Shown here in pieces: positions 15,401 through 24,400 of a stretch of 64,000 nucleotides of DNA. Location: assembly GCF_000224145.3 (NCBI RefSeq), contig NC_020174.2, forward strand, positions 2,852,097 to 2,916,096, given 5' to 3'. How positions within the stretch are numbered: position 1 is the first letter of the stretch; each line of letters opens with the position of its first letter. Made by a program: the position numbers and the translations under genes. This stretch comes from Ciona intestinalis. Lineage: Eukaryota > Chordata > Ascidiacea > Phlebobranchia > Cionidae. Below the pieces are notes generated by a model, which was given only the letters and a program-made list of their open reading frames with translations, searched no databases and was not told the DNA's origin.

Positions 15401-17156
15401 ACAACCCATCAGTGACCACTGGGTTGGAGAGATTGTTGTTAAGTGTCTATCCCAAGGACACATATGCCCACAATGGTAGCAGCGAAGAGACTTGAACCCA
15501 TAACCTCTGGGTTAGAGGCAGTCGTGCTAACCAACTGTGCTACGGCGCTGGACGAGTGGTTTATCTTTTGTTTAGTGAAATTTGACCTTCTGTAATATTG
15601 TATTGACAAATGAATAAATGTGATTTTTGCCTGCTAACTGTCAATTTGGATAACCTATAAAGATTCTCTGGTCTATAGGAGAGTGCTCTAACCGCTGTGT
15701 TACAGTGCTAAATATAATATATTATTTACATAAATTTTGGAAAAAAGTTTATTAATGTTTGTTTTTATTTTTTCCAGTTGTATTTCATGTTATCTGAAGA
15801 AGGAGTTTTATTCCAGTTTGTCAACGTGTTAATACAAGCTTTACTTAACAAGACTCATAACCTACTACAGGTAAAACTACACAGAACACTATTTTTATTC
15901 TTTATGGGTGAGGTTCTTGTCAAGAACCTGAGATTTAGGCGAGATTTGACCCAATACCCAACACCCGGAAAGGCCAAAACACAGAACACTAAAATCTAGA
16001 AAGCAAATGATTTGTGGTATTAAATATAAGGCAGGATTAAATTTAATATTAAAGTAAAACAAACTATTGAAGTAAAACAAACAGAAAAGGTGCATGATTT
16101 TTTGCCACTCGATTTAAAATGCTATGTAGTTTAGTACTATTTTTTTGGGGAAATTTACATACCATTTATTCTACTAAATTGTAGTAAATTCTACGTATCT
16201 AACCCTTACATAATGCGTATATAGTTGAACGATTTTTGTTTAGTGAAATATAGTAAGGATCTGGAGCTACGAAAATGTCACAGACAAAATATTATTTAAA
16301 TGGTAATAAGAGACTGTCGATACTATTTAGGCAAGGATTTACGATACCTTCTCTTATATACCATATGGTTGGATTTGATTTTTGTTTGTTACATTTTCGT
16401 AGCACCGGATCCTATTTATGCTACCTACACTATTTTAATAATAAATTTATAATGTTGCATTTAAATTTCCAGGAAGAAATATGCACTGCAGTGTTCAACA
16501 TGTCCAGTGTTGACCTGGATTATTTTCATTCCAACTTTCTGCAACAATTCCTACAGCATGCCGAGGGTGTGACTGCTGACCAAAAACATTCTCTCTACAG
16601 TGCGTTTAAACCTGAAAGGGTGAGTTTTTTTTAATTTCGCTTTTGTGTTTTATCGTCTGATGTACTAATGTTACTGCTGGGCATAATGTAATGCTTTATA
16701 AATTGCTACTCTAATAAAAACAATAATTTTATTGCACAAGCATTTTTTACCATCTGGCTAACACTTTTCTTTTTGTCCTTTTTTTAAATGTTGTCCATTG
16801 TTTTTTCACGTTTGGTTTCATGTTCTGATGTTATCTTGACGCATGGCAAATGCGTTTCAATAAATTAAGGTTGTTGCCCAAATTTCAATATATATGTTTG
16901 CAGTAACTTCCAATCAACTGAAATGTCTGCACTTATTTAACATTCTTTAATAATACATTAACTCTGACATAAAGATCGCATGGCATGTCTCATTGGGCCT
17001 CACCCATACAAAGTAGAACCACCAATCATATTTTATTGTTGTTTCTCCCAACAGGACGCGCCATCATTTACAAGTCGACTTCTTTTATTTGTCAACGATT
17101 TACGGTTTTTCAAACTTTCCAATTCAAGTTTACCCGAAGGAACTGTTCAGTTTTAG
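481..17156 (+). CDS. xpo6: Exportin-6, 5'-truncated by window edge (23 exons)
   Basis: Importin-beta family exportin, known in animals to carry profilin-actin out of the nucleus with RanGTP. Visible exons (approximate, inferred from GT/AG and phase): 481-754, 1150-1361, 1955-2053, 2861-2962, 3234-3317, 3774-3900, 4445-4554, 5001-5109, 5355-5447, 6576-6701, 7224-7303, 7658-7747, 8301-8451, 9094-9240, 10505-10697, 11888-12043, 12695-12869, 13335-13446, 13745-13921, 15113-15211, 15778-15870, 16473-16619, 17055-17156. They encode ~1019 residues; human XPO6 is ~1125, so about 100 N-terminal codons lie upstream. Recognisable blocks are KVIVDIGRSDWPMFY and EELASPRED in the first exon, TPPPSPGSGES in the second, VNELMSKNCVP, LTLLFKFTFHQ, LLLFPWPNTPE, GVRVVEK, AFGQSFLQ, LFQFVNVLIQ, and the C-terminus NDLRFFKLSNSSLPEGTVQF. 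Phases agree through the chain; the 1150-1361 boundary may be off by two bases. One intron (2054) uses a GC donor. Stop TAG at 17154. Confidence 0.95.
755..1149 (+). other. XPO6 intron without recognisable elements
   Basis: Spliced-out sequence between the first two visible exons. I see no SINE, MITE or tandem array here. Confidence 0.7.
1362..1954 (+). repeat. AT-rich low-complexity intron
   Basis: An XPO6 intron dominated from about 1690 to 1890 by degenerate AAATTTTTAAA strings in both orientations. It is simple sequence with self-complementary character and no coding signal. Confidence 0.75.
2054..2059 (+). promoter_or_regulatory. xpo6: Non-canonical GC splice donor in XPO6
   Basis: The exon 1955-2053 must end at CAG|GCAAGA. 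The phase left there (AG) joins the T at 2861 to give Ser-Gly-Leu-Thr and the conserved region running into VNELMSKNCVP. The nearby GT at 2018 leaves a phase that gives an immediate stop in the next exon. GC-AG introns with an otherwise strong donor consensus are a known minor class. Confidence 0.75.
2195..2350. repeat. ~33-bp degenerate tandem repeat
   Basis: Repeated units built on TATAGTTTTACTAATACAGA, about five degenerate copies inside an XPO6 intron, directly before a SINE copy. Confidence 0.75.
2457..2836 (+). mobile_element. tRNA-headed SINE
   Basis: Head GGCGCCGTAGCACAGTTG plus a B-box-like GGGTTCAAGG. The body carries the CCTTGGGCAAGACACTTAAC block and the tail ends GGATAAAG-like then TTACATTCATTCAT. 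The A-rich middle contains a short duplicated stretch (AAAAAACAGAAAAAATTCCC, twice). It lies in the intron with the GC donor. Confidence 0.88.
3075..3195. repeat. AGTAAAAAAGAACATATT simple tandem repeat
   Basis: About four imperfect ~30-bp units in a short XPO6 intron. Confidence 0.7.
3430..3745. repeat. Intronic tandem duplication, period ~180 bp
   Basis: The block starting TTTTCATTATCA at about 3443 and running through CTGTCTGTTTTTATGCCTTA recurs at about 3620. Two diverged copies fill most of one XPO6 intron. Confidence 0.75.
4078..4416 (+). mobile_element. tRNA-headed SINE
   Basis: Head CTGGCACCGTAGCACAGTTG, the CCTTGGGCAAGACACTTAA block, and a tail ending in GCATTCATTCATT. It lies 29 bp upstream of the XPO6 exon at 4445. 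Confidence 0.87.
4648..4824. mobile_element. ~193-bp palindromic MITE (family A)
   Basis: Ends TACTAGGGCGGGG and CCCCACCCTACTA, with the family interior (TAATATCCAAATATCC, TTTAAACAATTAAC). In an XPO6 intron. Confidence 0.88.
5560..6530. repeat. Tandem array of SINE-tail units, 96-bp core period
   Basis: Fills most of the 5448-6575 XPO6 intron. Each unit contains a CACAAGGTGTATAAAACAGA-like block, ACACCCGTGTTCTACGAC, and GCAATGCAAGAATAAACAAG. The three best units begin at about 6027, 6123 and 6219, with the next at 6315, exactly 96 bp apart; outer units are more diverged. The unit resembles the 3' tail of the SINE. Because 96 is a multiple of three, long open frames arise on both strands; these are by-products. 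Confidence 0.88.
6702..7223 (+). other. XPO6 intron
   Basis: Contains a TCTGCTAGCGAGGCAGGTAA stretch and a diverged piece of SINE-tail sequence at about 6955-7025 (CACGGTTGTTCTGTTTCATA). No other element is recognised. Confidence 0.55.
7948..8280 (+). mobile_element. tRNA-headed SINE
   Basis: Head CGCCCAGTGCAGTTGCCAG, B-box-like GGTTCAAGGCTC, and a tail ending GGATAAAGTAAGTTA. The element ends ~20 bp before the XPO6 acceptor at 8300, leaving only the pyrimidine tract between them. Confidence 0.87.
8501..8665. mobile_element. MITE family A
   Basis: TAGTAGGGTGGGGG at the left and CCCCCACCCTACTA at the right. Slightly short copy in an XPO6 intron. Confidence 0.9.
9240..9690. repeat. ~90-bp tandem repeat
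   Basis: Four to five units built on CTATAAGGGTGAGGT, CCAGATTTGCCCC and CCCCAACATT, starting near 9340, 9423, 9513 and 9607. Single diverged units recur at about 14885-14960 and 15895-15970, so the unit is dispersed as well as tandem. Confidence 0.85.
9702..9905 (+). mobile_element. Degenerate SINE remnant
   Basis: A weak match to the SINE body (AATTGCTTTAACCCAAAGGTCACT) and tail (GCACGAGGTGTGTGAGACAG). Much more diverged than other copies. Confidence 0.5.
9990..10125 (-). mobile_element. SINE tail fragment
   Basis: Reverse-oriented tail: GAATGAATGAAACTTACTTG, CCTCGCGTGGCGGGAAAACG, then CACGGGTGTTCTGTTTCATA and TATTACTTTGTGGG. The head is missing. Confidence 0.75.
10698..11280 (+). other. 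XPO6 intron, unique sequence
   Basis: No repeat family or coding block recognised. Confidence 0.5.
11285..11422. mobile_element. Possible element end with homopolymer C/G tracts
   Basis: GGGGGGTCATGACCCCCC palindrome, a T-rich stretch, a C10 run and then CTGGCTGCGCCACTGC. The last motif resembles the GCAGTGGCGCAGCCAG terminus common to several DNA transposon fossils in animals. Only one end is evident. Confidence 0.4.
11541..11868 (+). mobile_element. tRNA-headed SINE
   Basis: GCGCCGTGGCATAGTGGTTA head, GGTACTGGGTTCACAAGG, and a tail ending GGATAAAGTAAGTTACATTC. It ends ~20 bp before the XPO6 exon at 11888. Confidence 0.9.
12470..12665. mobile_element. MITE family A
   Basis: TAGTAGGGTGGGGG left end and a decayed right end (TACCACAAAGTACTA). 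It lies 29 bp before the XPO6 exon at 12695. Confidence 0.85.
13163..13302. mobile_element. 140-bp MITE with TTA duplications (family C)
   Basis: AGGTGGCTGTACACAGTATC left end and the matching inverted end up to CCACCT, flanked by TTA on both sides (13160-13162 and 13303-13305). Other copies are at 57672 and 62106. A 3-bp TTA duplication is typical of PIF/Harbinger-type elements. It lies 32 bp before the XPO6 exon at 13335. Confidence 0.88.
13955..14790. repeat. ~213-bp tandem repeat in XPO6 intron
   Basis: Units carry CACCAGATCTTTTGGATGAT at 14201, 14414 and (decayed) 14628, a spacing of 213-214 bp. They also carry GGCAAATATATATCTCTAA and GGCCTGGACTTGATTTTTG. Part of the unit (GATTTTTGTTCGTTACATTT, CATAGCACC) matches the right end of the MITE at 16257. 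Confidence 0.88.
14030..14170. repeat. Dispersed repeat, copy 1
   Basis: Begins TGTACAGATACAGAGCAGC and runs through GGTCCTAGCGGTAATAC and AATAAATGAAT to CAGGCAATGACT. A near-identical copy occurs at about 17476-17642, past the XPO6 stop codon. Confidence 0.85.
15241..15552 (-). mobile_element. tRNA-headed SINE
   Basis: Reverse orientation: tail TTATCCTCGCGTGTCCGG at the left and head GCTACGGCGCTGGACG at the right. In an XPO6 intron. Confidence 0.88.
16257..16412. mobile_element. Palindromic MITE (family B)
   Basis: Ends GGATCTGGAGCTACGAAAAT and ATTTTCGTAGCACCGGATCC are near-perfect inverted repeats of ~25 bp. The interior is AT-rich. In an XPO6 intron. Confidence 0.8.
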
Positions 17157-17477
17157 TCTCTCTGTAATGTTAAATTATTGCTATCACTATCTACCTATTT
17201 ATTATGTTGCTACAACTTAAAAATTTTAGACAAATTTTAAAATTTACGGTAAACAATATGTTGCCTTTATGTTTTTTCTTTTGCACTGTTGCATGGAAAG
17301 TAATGCATTTTAACATTTGCATAAACTTTCATTTTTTCACCAGTGCCTTGATTATTGTATTCTTCTCATTGCAATCGCGCATCTATGTCATATTGAAGCG
17401 ACAAGCTAAAACATCATGCAGTTAACGTGCAAGTACATTGTTGATGACCAGCTGTTATGTATTGCTTAGCTTACCAC

Positions 17478-17645
17478 TATGTACAGATACAGAGCAGCAG
17501 CAAGAAATAGAAGAAGCTTTTAGTTCACAGCTATAATCTATTATTGTGGTCCTAGCGGTAATACAGTTACTGGGACTAAAATCCCGTGTGAATAAATGAA
17601 TGTAACAAATAAATGTACAGTTTCTCAAGCGGCGGGCAATGACTT
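17478..17645. repeat. Dispersed repeat, copy 2
   Basis: Near-identical to 14030-14170 (shared ACAGATACAGAGCAGCAGC and GGTCCTAGCGGTAATAC). It lies in the XPO6 3' untranslated or intergenic stretch. Confidence 0.85.
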
Positions 17646-17873
17646 TCTGTATAGCAGGGGTGTTCTTTTTTATGTACCTCGTACCCACTTACGAGTCACC
17701 ATACTAGAGCGAATGCATAAATCGACAGCTAAATGTTTTCATGCGCATTTAAATTACCGAATCAGAGAAAAATTATTTATAACATAACAATAAACTTTCG
17801 TTTGCATCCCTTTTAACAGAGCAACAGGTGTTTCTATGACTGTGCCCTTTAAATCTTGAACTGAAGTGTAAAT

Positions 17874-17890
17874 AATAAATTCCCCAACAG
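17874..17890 (+). promoter_or_regulatory. AATAAA followed by AG acceptor: possible operon junction
   Basis: AATAAA at 17874-17879 is followed by TTCCCCAACAG ending at 17890. The arrangement matches the near-zero-spacing junctions known for Ciona operons, where upstream polyadenylation and a spliced-leader acceptor adjoin. The TM2D1 start codon is 69 nt downstream. A second acceptor-like AG lies at 17818-17819. This is an inference from motifs only. Confidence 0.4.
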
Positions 17891-17958
17891 CGATCTGCAG
17901 ATTTTTTTAGTTACAAATTTGTTTAACTTATGTTTGTACAAACGTCTGGCCACTAAAA

Positions 17959-20680
17959 ATGCGCATAGCTAGGGTTAATAATTACAGCCAGGTTGTGGTG
18001 TTTGTGTGTTACTTGTTGAGTACTGCATGTAAATTTTGCGTTGCTAGTGCCGTATCGGATACAACTTGTGAAAAGTTGTTGGTTGGGCAATATACTTGCG
18101 ATGCCCCAATTATCGATCCAACTACCCAAGAAATAAGGTAACATAACTATTCACTGTGAACTATTGGTAGAATTTATTTTTGGGGGTTTTGTTTTTGCAC
18201 ACTTTTGTTTCTATTAGAAGTTTAACTAAAGAATATTTAAACATAAATGGCTCATTTCTTGCTAGGTGTAGCGACCACGCTTATTTTCTTTCAGTTAAAT
18301 GTAAATGTGTTTTTACTGTAAGCGAGTTTTAACAACTGTTGTTTTGTCGCTATATTCTGTCTTTTCGTTTAAAATGTTTCTAAATCTTTGCTACCAGAAT
18401 CAAATAGACAAATAAAATTTACTATTATATACATACCTTGTTTTATGAAATGCATCATTTAACACTCTAATTGGAAAGTTTAAATTTATTTCAAAAAGGA
18501 AAAAAGAGTTGTCAACCAAATTTTTGTGTGGATAAAATCGGTTTCTTGCAAAAGTTTTTATTAACTTAATTTTGTAACACAAAGCTTTATTATTTTTAAG
18601 TGGTTGTGCGAAGAATTCGTCAGCTAGAATTCCATGTAAACCTCTCAACCAAATTGTTTGCAACGGAAAACTTTATAATGGTAGTATGGTAGGTAGCCTA
18701 TAATATTTGATTGTGCTAACTATTTATTCCTAATTTAATCAGTTTTTTTTTGTAAACAAAATGTGGCATATTTCAGTTAATCTGGTAGCCTATTCCCAAA
18801 TGTTTGTCTAGTTGGCAGTGATTCTTTTCATAAATTTACTCGAGCTTTCTCAACGGTGCATGGCCAAGCCACCAAGGCACGTTAGTTACAGATATAGGTA
18901 TCAGTTCTGCCTTGCGCCTAGGATTTCAGCCAGATTTGGCCAATTACCCCAACACCTGGAGAGCCTTTTATGCGACTGGTATCCCTCTATCTTATTGATA
19001 AAGACCTGTTGATATTTTTAAATTATTAAGTCACTAATGGGCTATGGGGGTTTGTTGATAAAATACAGGTTCTTACTCTGTGCCTTTATGGAGTGGTTTC
19101 ATACGCATTGATTGTGCTTGTTTACAAGTTACCAAGTATGTAACTTTATGGGAGTTCTTGTGAAAACTAACTTTCCATCACCCATTCTTCCCATAACATC
19201 AATGTTATTGTTATCATATACAGATAGGATTCTATAAAGATGTTCCATGTCGATTTACAAACGGTTATTCCTATATTGTTGCACTTGCTTTATCTTTATT
19301 TCTGGGTTGGCTGGGGGTAGACAGGTAAGTTGAGATATTCTGATGAAATTTTCCAAGATGTTCCACTATTTAATTTAATTAAAATTGTGTAGCATATAAA
19401 TGTATATATATATGCATAGAAACTATTTATCAATTAAACTGTTTATTTTATTTTTATGTAAAAAAATGTATATATACTTGTTTTACCGTGATGTATACAC
19501 CCAAGGTAATAATTAAGTGTATTCGTATATACACCATCATGTTAGATTTTTAACTTGTAATAATGCTTTTTCCGTATTTTTCCCTTCAGGTTTTATCTCG
19601 GCTACCCAGCTATTGGTTTGTTGAAGTTATGTTCGTTTGGTCTTTGTGGGATTGGAGCATTGGTTGACTTCCTTCTTATTGCAACACAAGTAATATATTA
19701 CTATTATTACTGATACATAACTCTCAAAAAATTTAAAATTAAAAGTTATATTTTCACTGAAACAAAAGTTAGCGAGTTATTAAATTATTTGTATTAATAT
19801 ATCATATGTATAATAATTTTAATATATGTATACTAATTTTGGTTCTGAGAATTAAATTGATTAAAACAGCAAGTAGACCAAATACAGTATTGCTGATGTG
19901 ACGCGTGTAAGCAGAGATAGTTAATGACACATTTCTATTATAGAAGTTCAGTTCTAAAGTTTACTGATTAAAACAGTGCAGAAAAATTCATTGTGACGCC
20001 CCAGGTTTGACACCCATGCGTTTTCATGGCCCTAAAGAATATTTGAGCCCATGAACACACATGGGCGCAAAACCTCTTTTTACAATAGTTCAAAAGTAAA
20101 CATGTATATCAAATATCAAGTGTAATAAAAGATTAATATATTAATTTATCTTTTGGCCCATGAACACACATGGACGCCAAACATTTATTTACAATAGTTT
20201 AAAAGTAAACATGTATAGTGGGGTGGAGGAAGATGGGACACCTTTAGTACGAAATATATAAATATCCTGATCGTATTTTAAACAATTAACAATGGTCTAT
20301 GAAAGTCGCGAAGACAAGGTTTTATAATTCCTTGAAAGTTTTTTGTTTGCTACCAAAATATACGAGAAATTAAAATGAAAAGGTGTCCAATCTTCCCCTA
20401 TCCTACTATATATCAAATATCAAGTGTAATAAAAGATTAATATATTGATTTATCTTTTGGCCCATGAACACACATGGACGCCAAACATCTTTTTACAAGA
20501 GTCTTTTGTACATTAGTCCGGAAAGAAATTTGAATATCAAGTGTAATATAAGAATAATATATTAATTGTTTATATTTTTGAACACAGGTTCTGCTTCCCT
20601 CCGATGGATCAAATTATGTTATTGATTTCTATGGACCAAGACTTGTGCGATTGTTTGTAAACAATGATACTTATTATTGA
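17959..20680 (+). CDS. tm2d1: TM2 domain-containing protein 1-like, complete
   Basis: Five exons: 17959-18137, 18601-18688, 19224-19324, 19590-19689, 20588-20680; 561 bases, 186 residues plus stop (human TM2D1 is ~207). In order: a hydrophobic N-terminal signal segment (VVVFVCYLLSTACK); a cysteine-rich luminal part (CEKLLVGQYTC, then exon 2 with GCAKNSSARIPC and QIVCNG); and the TM2 domain, two helices joined by a short turn with GWLGVDRFYLGYPAIGLLK and CGIGALVDFLLIATQ. The tail is PSDGSNYVIDFYGPRL. The DRF turn motif is intact. Small exon 2 was placed by phase and its cysteine pattern. TM2D proteins are small membrane proteins; insect homologues act in Notch signalling and mammalian TM2D1 was reported to bind amyloid-beta. 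The choice of TM2D1 over TM2D2/3 rests on the tail and ectodomain. Confidence 0.93.
18263..18420. mobile_element. Dispersed repeat family E
   Basis: GTGTAGCGACCACGCTTATT at the start, AACAACTGTTGTTTTGT in the middle, and ACAAATAAAA at the end. Full-length relative at 24655; fragments at 21690, 26240, 36905 and 62598. In the first TM2D1 intron. Confidence 0.75.
18689..19223 (+). other. TM2D1 intron
   Basis: Contains a single diverged unit of the ~90-bp repeat (about 18915-18965) and a decayed SINE remnant around 19025-19180 (ACAAGTTACCAAGTATG). No coding signal was recognised. Confidence 0.5.
20035..20580. repeat. Three-unit tandem repeat, one unit split by a MITE
   Basis: Units starting GCCCATGAACACACATGG at about 20046, 20157 and 20460, each ending in AATATCAAGTGTAATA and an AT-rich run. 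The second unit is interrupted by a MITE; the first shows the uninterrupted version. In the last TM2D1 intron. Confidence 0.9.
20216..20408. mobile_element. 193-bp MITE family A with defined ends
   Basis: TAGTGGGGTGGAGG to CCTATCCTACTA, flanked by TA (20214-20215 and 20409-20410). The empty site in the neighbouring repeat unit (about 20104-20120) shows only one TA. This fixes both ends and a 2-bp TA duplication, as in Tc1/mariner-type elements. Confidence 0.93.
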
Positions 20681-20900
20681 ACAATGTTGTCTTTGTTATC
20701 ACTGTACTGTTGGTTATGAACTCTCTAATTGTTTTGTCTTTCAATTTATTTTCTTTTTTATCATTGTTTTCTTTTATGACTTTAACTTTGTCCGTATTAC
20801 ATTGAAATAATTATCTGCTGTGTAACTATGTTACTGTTAGTGGTTAAACTAATGTATAATTAGAAAAGTTGCATTTGAACCAAGCTGGCTTACATGTTAA

Positions 20901-21208
20901 ATGAATGAATGTAATTACTTTATCCTCGCGTGGCCGGAAAACGACAGTCATTATAACACGGGTTTACACCTCATGCCAGCTTACCAGTTACCATGTATGT
21001 TACTTTGTGGGTGATTATTTTTGGGGGGATTTTTTTATGTATGACTGATAATTTAGACAACCCATTAGTGACCACTGGGTTGGAGCAATTGCCGTTAAGT
21101 GTCTTGCCCAAGAACACATATGCCCACAATGGTAGCAGCGACGAGCCTTGAATCCATTACCTCTGGGTTACGGGCAGGCGCGCTAACCACTATGCCACGG
21201 CGCCGGAC
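20901..21208 (-). mobile_element. tRNA-headed SINE
   Basis: Reverse orientation: GAATGAATGTAATTACTTTA tail at the left and CCACGGCGCCGGAC head at the right. Between TM2D1 and the convergent LRR gene. Confidence 0.9.
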
Positions 21209-21345
21209 ATGGCTACAGACACTGGTGTTTGTTGCCAGCAAAGCTGATCTATTGAATGATTTTCAAACACTCATGTTAATAAATGAATGTAACTTATTTA
21301 TCCTCGCGTAGCTACAGTCAGTTATACAAACACAATTTAATGGAA

Positions 21346-21351
21346 TTTATT
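21346..21351 (-). terminator. Poly(A) signal of the LRR-death gene
   Basis: AATAAA on the minus strand, about 60 nt after the stop codon at 21413-21415. Confidence 0.6.
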
Positions 21352-21412
21352 TAAGTGCCAGTAGTGCAATGTGGAAAGTATTATAGTGCAGCTTCAGCTC
21401 AAACATTGGTTT

Positions 21413-24400
21413 CTACAACTTCAATATTTTTGCGTAAAATGTCATGGCTTTTAACTTCACTAGAATATCATGCAGATCCACCAGATCAACAATATGGAGC
21501 AGTCTTTTCTGAGCTTCGTTTGTTGAATAAGGATTGCTGTAAAAAGTAAGGTGTGAACTACACGGCATATGTAATAATAATATTATTATAACAACTTTAT
21601 TTTTCTCTTTGATTACGATAGCAACTATTTGGAAGAAACTGGACAAGGGACTAAACAACAGTTGTTCTTACAAGTAAAAACATATGTATATACAATTTAA
21701 AGAAAATAAGCGTGGTTGCTCCACCTGGCAGACGAACAAGCCATTTATCTTTAATTATTATCAAGTTAGTCTTAAAATGTGAATGTTACTGGCTTTGTTT
21801 GTTTGATATTATGAAAAAGGGTAACATACAATTATTTATACATTTTACACTTAACCCTATACACATAGCATTAAGCGCATGTTTGCACACATTTTGTACT
21901 TACAAATTCCAACAACCGGTAGCATGAATTTAACAACTGCTGTTTTGATACTATTTTTCTTTTTTTTGTAGCTTTAATTATTTTGATCTTTGCTTTTGTA
22001 GTACAGTTAACTACATGAAAAAAATAATTTTGTTTTACAGACCTTGCTCTCCACATATTCAGCAACTCAAAAAGTTGTTCTTGTTCAGTTATTGATTTGT
22101 TTGAAATTACATCATGTATGTTGGGTAGTTTAAGCTTCATACACAATCTACTGAACTCATCTATAGGACAATGAACAGCAATGTAATGCATCATCTTTGT
22201 CAACAAAACTTCTGCAAATTGTTTTACACACATTAATTTAGTTTGGATTTGTCTTGAGATTTGTACTTAGTATTAAAGGACAGATACAGTATTGTTGTAT
22301 GATATATCACTCTGGCGCTGTGGCAAAGTGGTTAGCGCGCTAGCCTCGCCGTGGTATAGTGGTTAGCGCGCCTGCCTGTAACCCAAAGGTAATGGGTTCA
22401 AGGCTCGATGCTGCTACCATTGTGGGCGTATGTGTCCTTGGGCAAGACACTNNNNNNNNNNNNNNNNNNNNNNNNNNNNNNNNNNNNNNNNNNNNNNNNN
22501 NCAGAGGTAACGGGTTTAAGGCCCATCCCTGCCACCATTGTGGGTGTATCTATGTGTCCTTGGGCAGACACTTAACAGCAGTTGCTCCTACCCAGTGGTC
22601 ATTATTGGGTCATCCGAATTATCAGCCCCCAAAAAATAATAATAATAATTACCCACGAAGTACCATACGTGGTAAGTATAGTATGTGACAGGGTTGGATT
22701 TTAGTATGAGCTTACCAAACTAGAGTTCTAATAGCTGCAAGACGTTTTAAACCCAGATTGCAATGATAATTGCTTTGTTATCTAATCTACTTTTTCTGCA
22801 TTATAAATTTGACCCTAAAACTTTGAAGATATATAGTGGTGGCAACACTTTAAATCACAAAACAGTTATGAGCTGGGTTGGCATTCTTAGCTACCGACTA
22901 AACTAGTCGTCGCCTAAATTGGCCAGTTAACTTCTGTAATACTGCACAGAAATTTAGATCAAAATTTAGTTGATTGGCTAAAAAACATGGTAACTGCGCC
23001 CATCTAACTTTAGTCCATGGCAGAGAATACCATTCCGGGTCTATGTTGCAAAGTCTCTACTGTGGGCTGTAATATAAAAGTTATATCAACGTTGCAAAAA
23101 AGTTTCTACCTCCTCTGTCTTCAGCTGACTTGACATATTTTCCAATGGGATTAATGTCACCAGTCATCGCAACCACTTTCAATGGATCTTTCAAGGGGTT
23201 TTCACCCAAGGAAATATGACTAAGTTGTTTTTCAAGGCGATGAATCTGTGTTGGCAGTTCAGTCAGCTGGTTACCTTCATAGATAAGACAATGTGTTTAT
23301 ATTCAGAAATGCAATAATATATGTTTGTTCAGTGATTAGGGCAAATGTTAAATATTAGATAAAACAGGACTGTTTTTCCTAGACAGAGGATATAATCTCT
23401 TGAAACAGGATTCTGTAAAAAGTGGAAAAAAAAAATGATTCACCTTTCTAATAAACAAAGAGCTAAACATAGTGTTTACATATTCAATGTAAGTCACCTT
23501 TTAGGTCAAGTGATTTAAGATTTGGAAGTTCACAAATACTTTCCGGAAGTTTCTCAAGAACGTTACCAACCACAGATAGTTTTCGGAGACTTCTGCAGTT
23601 ACTAATCGATTCGGGAAGGTTTTGTATTTGATTGTGATCCAAAGAAATATTCTGTGTCAAATGTAACTTTAACTCTTTAAATTTTTTAGTGGAGTACAGT
23701 ATAAGTGTAGTAATGGGCAGAAAGTAAGAGAGGATGATAAAACTGAAAGTTTTCAGCTGTATTATTAAAAATAATGTTTTAAACGTCAGAATAATATTGC
23801 TATTTTTTCCCTATTGATATTTTTTTGTCTTTTTCCTTTATTTCTGTATGGCTGGCAATTTAGATAGATGTAGTTACCACTTATTTAAAAAATACCTAGT
23901 TAATGTTTTATGCAAAAACACAAAAGCTAACCAAGCAGCATTTAGTTATAAATTGAATACTCTAATTATGGTGCTGATGTTGCAATTCAAACTACTACAT
24001 TAACTATATTGTTTAACTACAGAATCAAATTTCAAAACCTTCAACAAGTAGGTTATGTTATAACCATGAAGATGAATAAATTACCACCAATTTCACAAAT
24101 AAATCACCACTAATTACAGATAAATCACCACCAACACCCATTACCTCAAGGTGTTCCAGCTCGCATATATGTTCAGGTACCAACTCAAGCTTTCTACCAC
24201 ACTTCTGGTCAAAGTGTAACTCCTTTAATGTAGTCACAAAACAAACCCGGATTGGAAATTCATCAAATTGGTTGTCAGAGAGATTCAGCCTTTCCAGGTT
24301 TTCAAACTATTATGATAATTGATAAATATGAACATACTAGGAAAACAGTGAACCAAATGTACATAAAGTTTTTATGCACATATCTCACATCCATTTTTCG

